A DNA stretch of 64,000 bases, from contig FN649756.1 in NCBI GenBank assembly GCA_000310025.1, positions 368,345-432,344 of the forward strand, written 5' to 3'. Below are positions 1-10,505 of the stretch, piece by piece; within the stretch, counting starts at the first letter, position 1, and each line of letters begins with the position of its first letter. The notes under the pieces are model-generated. The model ran no database searches. It was not told where the DNA came from and was given only the letters and a program-made list of their open reading frames with translations. This DNA comes from Ectocarpus siliculosus (lineage: Eukaryota; Sar; Phaeophyceae; Ectocarpales; Ectocarpaceae). Position numbers and translations under genes: made by a program.

Positions 1-418
1 TGGCACAAAGCACATGATAAACCATCGCGTCTACCTATGTAACTTGTTCCTCCGACCTCCTTATACCTTGTTCGTGGCGGAAAGGGTTCTGTCTGCGGAA
101 ATCCTGCCACGTGGACATATTGAAACCACTCTTGCTCTGGAACCCAGATGTCGTCGATTTTGCCGTAACTGTCTTGTCTGATCTATGTACAGGAGGGAGC
201 ATCGGCACCGAGGGTCACGGTTTCAACACCGCCTCGACCACAGGAATCTCAGGTGGTGCACTTAAGGGTCCGTTGTACGTTACGTTTGTTGCGAGAATCG
301 TTAAACGGCACGTGATAATATAGTCCGATTTACTCAGGGTAACATACAAGTCTAGCAACCATCCTACAAGAGCCAGCGGTGCGTTGCTTGAGTCACTATT
401 AGTTGCTACCTGCCACAG

Positions 419-1273
419 AGCGAACGGGTTCAGCACCGTTTGATGTCGCGGGTGACCTGCAGCCCAGTTCCACTACCTTGTTGATGTTTCCTCACTTTGG
501 ACGGATGCAGCAGGGACTCCCAGCATCGCGTACTACGGTGAGCATCCCCGTCGGCCCTTCTGCAGCCCCTCGTCGAATGGAACCGCAAGATCGTGTTCCT
601 GCCCAGGTGAGTCGCCCCTTCGATCTCGACGGAGATCGTTCCTAAAGAGCTATGATACTGCGGTCTTCGTATTGGTCGCTGGGGGACGTTCAGCCGTTCT
701 ACCCCGTCTTCGATTTGATTCCCCAGCGAAAAGCATACTTGGGGCATCCATTCACGCTTCCAGCGCGCGGCCGTCCGCGCTGCTCGATTCTGCACCATGT
801 ATTTCATTCCAAAGGAAATCAGGCATGGTGCTACCACAGCCAAAACGCAATACACGTGCCTATTTGTAGTGTGGAGTCGTTGTCCTCGTGTTTGAGAGCT
901 GACGAGGTGCAGAAGAGGAGGAGACGCCGAAGCATTGGTGCCTTTTCAAACACATTGTACAGCACTCAGTGTGCTTAGTTTATCCGTTTCCGGCGTGCTT
1001 TGGTGACAGATCGAAGCCCTGTTCGGAGATCTGGAGAAATCATTCACCATCATAGCCGGGGGGTGCTTGGCTGCCTTTGCTGGCTTAGCCTCCGTGTACG
1101 CACCCGAGGTTTGGGCACCATTTCTCGTGTTGGGGATGTGTTTTTCCCTGGCTGCGGCGGCATCCGTCCTGCGCAAGTGGTGCTGGAGAGGAGGTCGGCT
1201 CGATCCAAGGAGTGCAACGGGATTTTCAGATCATGTTCACCAAAATCCGAGGAACGGCTTCGAAAACGTTTGA
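419..1273 (+). CDS. Candidate two-exon protein with two membrane segments, unidentified
   Basis: Exon 419-606 follows a CACAG acceptor and ends at a good GTGAGT donor. It gives about 62 Pro/Ser-rich residues. Exon 1010-1273 follows GTGACAG and joins in phase 0. It encodes a short acidic stretch (IEALFGDLEK), then two hydrophobic segments of about 20 residues each (near 1043-1105 and 1112-1165), a basic turn (RKWCWR), and a TGA stop at 1271-1273. The two-helix hairpin suggests a small membrane protein or the C-terminus of one. A further upstream exon at 193-252 is possible but its phase could not be joined with confidence, so the N-terminus is unknown. I do not recognise the family. The support is the matching splice phase and the hydrophobic profile only. 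Confidence 0.35.
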
Positions 1274-2130
1274 GGAGAGGTGTCCAGCAAGCTACTGTAG
1301 GTAGATCCGTCATTGTTTTGAACTCTTCACAGTTGGGAATGTTCCCGTCGCTGATGGCGCAGTTGTTTTTTTCCAGGAAGTGACTCATTGTCAATAGTGT
1401 GCTTCGGTAGCTGGCGACATCCCGCATTCGGCTGCTTCAGCTATCTAACCCACACGTTGTTGCGACAGTATCGACTTGAAGTTGAGTACTGTATCGTGCT
1501 GTCTACGTTCAGGTGTTTCCCTTGCTCATGGGAATGACGTTTCAGGGTTTGGTGGGGGAGGGAACGTCGTCTTCAACAAAGACTACGGGCCGCCCATTGC
1601 TGTGGTCTTGTGGACTGTCAGTGATGGAAACCTACACTGACAACGTGGATATGGCAAACAGCTTGCCGTAAGCCATCGATTTCACTTTTTTGGAAGCTAT
1701 GGAAGCTCTCCGTGGAAGTTGTGGAAGATTCCACTTACGTGGCGAACGCTTCCATTTTGCAAATTGTTTCATCATATCCCAGGATCTCTTGCATGAGCTT
1801 CCTGTGGTAAGTCGATCGTGGGATAGGACGCTGCGAACGATGGTGCTGTGGATGTTTTTAAATACGAGTGAACATCATCATGGTGCCTTTAGTAACAAGA
1901 GCGATTGAGAAAACCAACGTGGATGCGGAAAACATAAACATGTCCATCTGTAAGGCGTAGAAACAAGAACTCGACCTCATGCTGGAGTGGAAACGTCACG
2001 ACGTGTGCTCGCTGTAAGTGCGCGGGCCTTTGTGTGTGTGTGTGTTTTTTTATTATTAGCATCGACCGCGCTAACCGTCTGACCAATGAAAATACGTCAG
2101 TCTCAGTGCGGTTGAAAACACAAAACATGT
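1274..2130. other. No gene seen
   Basis: No recognisable exon, RNA or repeat was found. The short open frames here show no family motifs. There is a small GT run near 2031-2046. Confidence 0.5.
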
Positions 2131-3032
2131 CTAAATGCCATTAACTGGGAACCCGTGAGGGGGCGGCATGGGGGAGACTAATCTATTCTCCGGATCAAAG
2201 ACAGAAACGGTAGGAACAGAAGAAAACTGCACACGTCTACGAAGGCTGCTACCTTGCACTCGAGTTCGTTTTTGAGTGCTTTCACCGTTATCCTCCGTGC
2301 TTTCAACTTCATCGTTCCCGTTATCGTTTTCACAGCAACTCTTCGACATTTCTTCTCTGGCCCTGCGTCGTTTGTTGTGGGGGGGTGTACTCATGTACTC
2401 ATAGTCGTGTATGCCGTAGTCGTCAGACCATTGACCTCGCATCCCTACAAAGCCGGGACGGAGCACGCCGGTTTCTCACCGGACCAGGCTCTCACATCAC
2501 CAAGCGCGAAGCGCCGTGGGGTATTCGGCGTTTCGCATGAAGGGTGCACTGCATCCTGCTAAGGGTGTTCGGCATCTTGGCTTACTTCCTTGCGTACGGA
2601 TGGCAGCTGCGTATGACTTCATCTATTTTCTGGTGCTTTCACTTCCGGAGACAGTTATAAGCGCTGTGTAACTGCCTCGAGGGTGCTTGACCAATTTAAC
2701 ACAACGTGCGATTGTCCCCTTTGCGCGGAGTGAGGGTTCTCGACCCCGAACAACATAATCTACTCGACCACCATTCATGGTTCCCGCAAAAAAAAAAAAG
2801 GTAAAAGAAGTGGTAACCTGGTTGCCGAGCTCACGAAGTGATCGGCTTGTTTTACAACATCGCTGCCAAGCGACAAAAACCCAACTCCGATGGCAAATCC
2901 CCCCGGGGGGGGGGGGCGTCGTTTGTGGTGGGGAAGGTCATCTGGCTCGAAACTGTTGCTCTCTTCCACGCCATGATTCACTCCTCGACTGCTGTTTTTG
3001 TCTATGTCTTTGTCCTCCTCCCGTTCCCTCTT
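2131..3032 (-). pseudogene. Charged-protein exon split by insertion of element X
   Basis: Read on the minus strand, an open frame starts after an AG at 3033 and runs to 2916. It is highly charged (KREREEDKDIDK at its start, SFEPDDLPHHKRR at its end). The frame resumes at 2364 (RAREEMSK), continues through an acidic Asn/Glu stretch and RRRVQFSSVPTVSVFDP, and stops with TAG at 2131-2133. Without the inserted DNA the two parts join in one frame of about 116 residues. RVQF fits the general RVxF protein phosphatase 1 docking pattern, but that is only a short-motif match. The inserted 533 bp are flanked by an 18-bp duplication. This looks like the last exon of a host gene, now broken; the upstream exons were not found. 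The family is unrecognised. Whether the allele is dead or uses an alternative splice is unknown. Confidence 0.5.
2383..2915 (+). mobile_element. Element X, copy A (unclassified dispersed element)
   Basis: This is a 533-bp copy of a family also found at 18.5-19.3, 25.4-26.0 and 63.7-64.0 kb. It starts with a G-run and GTGTACTCATAG and ends with one 60-70-bp unit (TTTTACAAC...GATGGCAAA) and a long G-run. It is flanked by near-identical 18-bp direct repeats, GCGTCGTTTGTTGTGGGG at 2365-2382 and the same with one T-to-G change at 2916-2933. It has no convincing ORF and is therefore non-autonomous. A duplication this long suggests target-primed or endonuclease-type insertion rather than a cut-and-paste transposase, but the class is not established. 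Confidence 0.75.
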
Positions 3033-6000
3033 CTACTCCTACTGCTTCATCATGGCTGCCAAACGAATTCCCCTCATTGCCATCCTGGTTGTTTCTATCT
3101 GCACTACTACCAAGATCCCAACCTAGCTATTGGTCGTGGTGGAAACTGATCGAGACGTAGACTAGTCCCATGACGTTTGAAAACATCACGAGTTCGTACC
3201 CCATTTTTCGTGGTAAGACGTGTAGTCTGTACTGCTGTACACGTCAGGGTGTGTAGATCTAGAGCTGTTGTATACTCTTCAGAGTGTATTTGATTCGTAC
3301 AACTACAACCATCCAGGGCTTTTTTGCGTTCCCTCATCAGCAAAGGGATTCCCCGTGGTTTGTCGACACACAGGTTACGTTGTTATTGGTCCAACTTCAA
3401 CGGCCCGTCTGTCGTTTGCGACACCCTAAATACGGTTCGCATTGGTTCCAACGTATAGTCCGCGAGTCTGGCTGTCTGTACAGAAAGACTGACTGTTGAG
3501 AACATGCAAGGGCTGGTCAGGTGACATGCAGGATGGCCTTGCGTGTACCAGAAAATTCCAACATAGACTAGACAAACAAACTCGTTTCGTTGGTTTACGT
3601 TATGGACAATTTATTTATCTGTGTCGCGGGGTGGTTGGGACGCGTCGTACTATAGTCTACTACTGTGTACCGTCATCCTCGAGATCTGCTTTGTGTACCG
3701 CGTGCACTACTTTGTATTGTGCGATGCGCCCATGCTTTGTGCTTTTCATACAATTCCGCGAGCTAGAGTATTTCACGCAACTAATCTGTCGGAGGCGGAT
3801 ATACCACCTGTTCTTGATTCTCTGTCGCACTCGTCCCATTTATGCATAGAGACACTACTGGTTCTCTTCGCGAGTCGCGACATCTCTTTCAGTGCGCGTG
3901 CGTGCATGATGAACGACAAAACCCCAATCAATGAATGAGAGAGCCATCATCAGCGAGTACGCGGTACATCGTCGGAAGCCTGATGAACCTGCGCCGCCTT
4001 CCCACAAGCCATTTCAGGATTCTGTGCAATAGAGCTGCTGTGTATGATGTGCAGCTTTGCCGCACACTACACACCAGCTGTCTCGCAGTAGTGCCTGCTG
4101 TATCGCAGGATCGCACGCGGTTGGTGTCCTCACAGTCCCGCGGGGGACCCGCGGGGTGGGAGCAGAGAACCATGGGTTCCCGCAGGGAAATACGACCTGC
4201 GTGTCCGTAGATCCGAGTCGTCGGACCGTCGGACCAGACCCGAGCCGGAGCAGAGCATCAGCAGACCGACAGAACAGACGAGCGTTAAGGATGGCTGCCT
4301 ATACCCACCCATCGACATGGCCACACGTGATATTGACCTTGGGCGGCTTTCCGTTCCCCCACCTTGAAGACTGCAGGTGATCTGGTTCGCGCCCCACGTT
4401 GCTTCGATGATCGGTATGCAGACAGAATTGGGTCTCCGTGTACTTGCTTGTGTTCAACCCAACACCGCTTGCACAAGCAAGAGATGCCTTGCTTAAACAG
4501 CACGCCTGCCGACCTTCCCGGCACCGCCGACATGAAACGCACCCGGATAAACCCACCCCGCAGCAATCAAGCACAGTGGTGATGCCGTAAGTCCTCGTAC
4601 GTACGAGTTGTCGTCATGCTTTTCACCGACATATGCATAGTTGACTTTGGCGCAACGGCGGCTCTTCCGCTGCTGTTGCGTACTACAGCAGTATGTATGA
4701 GTACGGCACAGTATTGCAAACACGTGTGTTGTTCGTACGCTGCTGTGGCTGGTGGGTGCGCAATCGAGGCGGCTGTAGAGGAGCGCTCGATGCCTGTTGG
4801 TGGCAAGCACCCTGGTGATTGCCGGAGTGCACCAAGACTCATCGAACTCTCTTTCAAACTTGTTGTTCGTTGCTGCCGTTGCCGTCATACGTACAGCCAT
4901 GTTCGTTCCCGCCGGTTGGCGGTGTACCCGATGCACGCTGTTTCCAACCCTTCCCTCGCTCGGCTTAGAAAAACCACTCTCGCGACAAAGCCTCCTCGTG
5001 CACCCCGATGTCAACTGCTTCGCGCTCCGCCTCACCAAACACCTTTTGCGGTGGCTGACCGACCCAAACCAGGCAAGAGATCGTGCCGGGGCCTGCAGCG
5101 ACGGAAGACCCCACCTTGGTTAGGTTGCGGGGCGGCAGGACTTTCTGGCTCCAGAGGCGATTGGTCAATTCGATTTTCGGCGCAGTCTTCCACGGTATCG
5201 AGGGGATGTGGCCCAACCCTGACGAGTGAGAAACTACAGCAGTACCTGTGTCCTGGTGTCCAAGATTTTTAGACCGACTCTACTTGCTGTACGAACAACC
5301 CACATTGTGTAGTGCGTGTGTTCATGGATGTTTATTCGCGGGTAGATTTTTCGGCCGACTCTACTGGAACTACGGTAAGAACCCACATTGTGGAGCGTGG
5401 TGTTCAGGGTTGCTTATTCGCGGGTAGAGTTTTTCAGCCCACTCTTAATACTTGGTGATAGACTTTGCTTAGTGTCGAATTGCCTCTCGGCTCATGTGCT
5501 GTGCACTATCATGCTCCAGGGTGTGTGTAGTATTTTTGTAATAGAATTTGCCGACGCTTACATATGTAGCTGAACAATCAACGAAGGCGGTGCTTGTTAC
5601 TGTGTGCGAGGTATCTTAGAGTATCGAATTTCCGCGGCCCAACTACAGTACTGTAAGGTAGATGCTCGTCGAGGCATCACACGAGTCGGGGACAAGCAGT
5701 CTCCTATGGCTATTTTAAGACGACTGTCTCATTCCGAGCACATGAGCTACCCCGCTCCAAGTCACGGCCAATTGGGAATTTCGGCAGCAACTGGCGGCGT
5801 TGCAGTATAGCACCTGCAATGCACAAGGAGAAGAATGACGGGTGTCATTCTTCCGATAGATAGTTCAAGCGCAGACAATGCATGTTGGCGCTGGTGTGAC
5901 CGTACTGATGGTCCTAGAACTATTGAGCCGTTTTGTCCAAATAGCGTTGTCATGGTGCATGCACAGTACTCCAGAGGAGTGGGCCGAGCACCTGACCCTG

Positions 6001-6226
6001 GGGATATCGGCTTCGCACTGCTCCATTGGGACTGCGTTCACCCGGAGTTGCGTTTTGCCGGGTTACACGTACTGGTCGCGCATCGATTCCGCCGTTTAGA
6101 GCAGTACGTGTGTAGTAAGACGGGGAGGGTAAGCACGTGCAGCGCACGTTCCGTTTTTGCGGTGTTTGTGCTGCTGTTGACCGTGCTGCCTGCCGCCCCG
6201 CGTTTTTTTTCTTTTGCGCGCGTCAG
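3033..6226. other. No confirmed gene; likely upstream region of the kinase
   Basis: No recognisable domain was found in any frame. A 218-codon open frame at 4616-5272 (+) has an irregular Cys/Arg-rich composition and no motif. A minus-strand frame ending at 4965 (C-terminus ALSREWFF) follows a good CTGCAG acceptor at 5095 and could be a terminal exon, but it is unsupported otherwise. The first exons of the kinase, including its glycine loop, should lie in the right part of this stretch. A GTAAGC donor at 6129 ends one possible short exon with the right phase. Confidence 0.4.
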
Positions 6227-9200
6227 TTCGGCGACGTTTGTTACACCCTTCAGAGAAGAGGATCGGACCCACGTGGCGGTAAAGATGTCAAGCCTGGAGA
6301 AAATGGCAACAGTTTCGCAAGAGAACGCCTTCAAAGAAATCTCCGTCATGGTCAGTGGGATTTCGCTTCGGCAGTGCAATTTTCTCATGCTGGCCGGTGT
6401 GCATGGGGCTATCGACGACGAGGCACGACTGACTGCTGTTTGTGCCGCCCATTCCGCTGGCGACTTTGGCGTCGGGGGGTTGGCCAAGTTGCACAAGTAG
6501 AGCAGAAGCAACCCGACTGTTGCCTTTGTCGTAAAGCTGACGGGGATATGTACATGGCGTCCGCGTTCCGAGCCAGCTCATTCAGCCACGGAGCTGCATG
6601 GTCAGCGTCGGGTCCCACGGCTATTGTAGGAATCGCCGCGGACCTTGCTTGTTATTGACTGTATTCTTAATTTTGTCCTTGCTCCTCATCTCAATCCAAC
6701 CGTTTCACCCTTCCCTTGCTGCGTCTATCTGTCTTCCGCCCGTGCGTTGTACCAACCACATTTCTTTTTTGCCGTCTGGCTGACGTTGCAGAGGCACTTG
6801 ATGCAAGCGGGTGAGCACCCGCACGTAATGCCGGTGATATCGGCGTGCATGTCAACGTGAGTCTCCCGCTGCCACTGGGCAAGCAGCAGCCCGCCTGGGT
6901 TGGGTGTGCCCCTCAATCCGATGCGATTGTTGTACCTAAGGGCCGGTTGACTTCTGTGTGGTGGCTTGGGGTCACCGGTAAGGCGCTTGTAGATGTGTTT
7001 GGAAAAAGTCGTCGCGCGATCTAGGCGTCTCCGGCTTTGATGCAATTCTTTGTTTTTCTATTTAGTTTCTTGGCCAACGTTAGACAGTATCTGGGACTCT
7101 GACGGAGTCGATTAGTCGGCCTCCTCCTGTACACACGCAAGCACAAGCACCACGATACGGCTCAACAGACGGTGGAAAATAAACACAACAGCGGTGCTGC
7201 TTTTTGGCGATAAAGATCGGCGCTGAGTTAAACTGACACACGATAGTGTTGCTCATCTCGCTTGGGTGGAGCCAAAATATGAAAATATGTGCAGCAATCG
7301 CCGTGATACGTGGGAGCCCGCTTCTGCCAATCTTGTCTCTGGTTTTTCGATCCCATTCCCTTCCACGGGATTGAGCGATCATTTTTCTCCGACGGCCGTA
7401 GGAAGAGCCTTCGTTTGCATTGCAGGCGGTACGGTCCGGTACTTCGACATGAACGCCATGTCTGAGGTTTTTAGTCCGTCGCCAACGTAGCTGCTGCTCA
7501 AGTTTGGGCTACGTAGTGCAAGGTGGTCGATCCGATCTTCGCGGACACGGGTGAGGTGCATTGCCTCTTTGCTGTCTGTCTACACGTCTTCCGAATGAGC
7601 AGTCTGTGCCACCAGTGTTTCGTTTTCTAACGCATCACGGCCCCTCGTTGATGCACGTGCCTCCTTACGACACACCCACCTGCGATTCTAAGCTGCCGTT
7701 CTGCGGCCCCCCCCTTCTCCCCAGGACGCACTTGTTCGTGGTTACCCCCTTCTACATGGGGGGCGACTTGCTGTCACGGGTAGAACTGCACGGAACGGGC
7801 GAGGGCAACGCAAGAAGATGGTTCCGGCAGATACTTCTGGGGTTGGCGTACATACACCAGCAGGTGAGGACGACCACGAAGGACCAGTTCCAGGGGAAGG
7901 TGTGGGCGCGATGGCGGTGTTCATTCCTGGGGGTAGGCTTGGGCCCATTTTGCTGTATTTTTTCTTATCACATGCTTCCGTTTTCCGGCAAGCATGTACG
8001 TCGTCTTTGATTTTTTGGCCAATTGATTGAATGCTCTTTGAGGCGATCTACGCTCGGAAGTATGGTTTGAATCTGTGCTTCTGCTTGGTGCATCCTAGCA
8101 TTGGCGAGTTATGCTTGGGCTCTGTGGTGCTTTTGTTGCTACAGCGCAAGTGCAACACATCGGAGGAAATTCCTGAAAGTTTCCAATGGTTGATACCTCT
8201 ACCTGTTACAGCGGAGAGAAAGACGGTGCCGTAACGGGTGGTACTGGAACGGAAGGGTCTCGTCGAGATGAGATTACATTTTCAAACGCGTGTCGTTCGG
8301 CGGTAGCGTTAGCGCTGTCTTGGTTCCGGAAATGGCGGGCTTGAAAATTCGATCGATAGCAATTGGGTGTATGTTCTTGGTCTTGCTTGGTTGATTTTGT
8401 GCGGAAAAGTACCCACGAGTAGCATACCAGCATTTTTTTTTCTGAGGACGGTCGTCGTCGATCTTGAGTCTCAGAAGCAGATCCCGAAAGAGACGGAGGC
8501 CTCGCCCAATTCGATCGCGGCGTGTGAGGTGTGCCCACCAAGCCGGCCGGAGCATTCTACGCAAAATATGCTATTAGTAGGCTTCTGGTACGGCTTGTGA
8601 GAGGAGGTCAATTTTGTTTTTGGCCGGGGTCGTGCGGCTGATGAGCTGCGCGTTGGACGTAGGCCTGCTGGCGCGATGTGAATCGTGACAAGGCCCCCTT
8701 TTCCCGCGTGGGAGATGCTTATACCGTTTTTTCTTTCACAGCAAACTTCCCTTTCAACGCAGCGCGGAATACACCCGGTTTTTTTAAGACTTTGAATTGT
8801 TGGTGAATAGGACCCCGCTTGGAATCGTCACGCCTGCTTCTACGGCAGGTCATGCTGTACGGATTTACAGGACTAACCTTCTACAACCGCCTTTGCTCGG
8901 CACGTGCTCTTTATAGAAAGCGAACGGTATTTGCCTTTTTTTTTTTCTTCTGTTTTTATCGCTTCTCTCGATGTTTTTCGTCCTTCATCCGTCAGGGGCT
9001 CTGCCACCACGACGTGAGCCCTGAGAACGTTGTGATCACCAACAACGGGGAGGCGGCGGTGGTAATGGACTTCGGCATGGTGCAGCGACTGCAGACGGGT
9101 CCTAACGGACAGGTGGTGCCAATGCGCGACCAGCATGTGTTTGGGAAGATGAGGCAAGGTTTTAGGTTGGGCTTGAAAAACTGTTGCGTTCTCGTGTCTG

Positions 9201-10505
9201 CTGTTGCGGTTATTGCAGCTTTGTGTTCCACGAAGTATGTTCGTGTTACGCCGGTCGATTCACCCTCCAACTTGACCGGGAAAATCTCGTACCAGGAGCG
9301 CGCTACAACCACAACGCAGCTAAAGTGTGCTGCACGGAAACGGCCGGTGCCGATATCGGAAGAAGAGTCGATTGCTGCTCTTGCTATCACAACTGGTCCC
9401 TTTTTCCTCACCTGCTTACTCGCCACCATCCTGTTTCGTACTTAGTCACGAATGTGCCCACAAGAGTGCTCGATCGATAGCATCTCAGCTGACCGCGCAC
9501 GTATGTGCTTTATCGGGGATGGAATCTGCAGATACATGGCACCGGAGATCTGGGAGAACCGAGAGTACGACGGGCGGAGCGCAGACATCTGGTCCGTGGC
9601 GGTTTCGCTGCTGGTGTGCCTTGTCGGGGAGGAACAGTGGAAGGCACCCACCCGCGTACCGTTGGGGGATCGAGGGATCTATACGTACGTGTTGGTGACG
9701 TCTTTGTTGATGATTCAAGTTGCCATAGGTACCCGTCGGCGGCGGTTTTGTTGAGTGATTCATGTTACCATAGGTACGTGTTCGCGACGCCGCAAAGCTA
9801 CAGGTACGTGTTGGCGACCCTTTCTTTGAATTATGCATATTATTGCTGCTTTTGCTTGTTGTCGGTAGCAAGGTGGGCCGCCGCGATTTCCCTGCGTGTA
9901 TCGTCGCCGGCTCTTGTCCCTACTACTTCCAAACCATTTTCCTTCCGTATAATGGTGGCGTCTACGAGACTCGAATACTCTTAAGACCCCAATTTTTTTT
10001 TCTTTGGAATTATAGTTTCCCCCAAGTGCTATCTTCCATCACGGGTCATCGGGTATACTTGACGAGACCCCTAATGGCCTTCTTCTGCACGAAAGAAAAA
10101 CATGTGTGTAGTTCAGCGGAAGTGGCTCACTCCCGCGCCCGGTACCTTGGGCTAAGCAGTCGCAAGTGCTGAGTTGGATCAGGCTCTTGAGAGATGACGA
10201 ACTTGTGGGCAAACCACTTCAAAGATGCAGCAGCAGCAGCCGCAGCAGCTGTCACATCCACAACATCACCAACAAAGACTGGTTTCCCTCGCCACTTTGC
10301 ACAATTTTACAGTTCAGACATCTACGGCTACACGATCTTGGAGCAGCACGGGGCAGGAGTGATGCTGGAGAGGTGCAACTACGTGCCGAGAATGTCTCCG
10401 GCTGCGGCGGATGTCTTGCGCTACATGCTGATAGTCGACCGTGATGTTCGTCCGACCTCGGCGATACTCCTCGCGCAGCACCCCTTTTTCTCGGCGCAGA
10501 CGTAA
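6227..10505 (+). CDS. Serine/threonine protein kinase, six exons, 5' end missing
   Basis: Exons 6227-6350, 6792-6856, 7725-7863, 8996-9153, 9532-9684 and 10313-10505 join with matching phases into 276 residues plus TAA. The kinase elements appear in order. VAVK has its ATP-binding lysine at 6282-6284. A helix-C glutamate lies in AFKEISVM. HPHVMPVI precedes VVTPFYMGGDLL (hinge). The catalytic loop is HHDVSPEN (Asp at 9011-9013), DFG is at 9068-9076, YMAPEIW has APE at 9539-9547, and SADIWS, RDVRPTS and a final HPFF follow. The glycine loop is not in these exons, so at least one 5' exon is missing. All essential acidic residues are present, but HRD is HHD and the usual catalytic-loop lysine is serine. 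Serine at that place is something I recall from stramenopile kinases. Intron 4 begins with GC (AG|GCAAGG), which the exon phase requires. The substrate is unknown. Confidence 0.9.

Noticed and set aside
4616-5272. 218-codon plus-strand open frame
   Set aside because: Composition is irregular (Cys/Arg-rich), it has no recognisable motif, and competing frames are open on both strands. It is long by chance in GC-rich DNA.
7080-7490. Open frames inside kinase intron 2 as possible extra kinase exons
   Set aside because: Exon 2 (phase 2) joins directly to exon 7725-7863, giving a continuous helix C to hinge segment; no additional piece of the domain is missing there.
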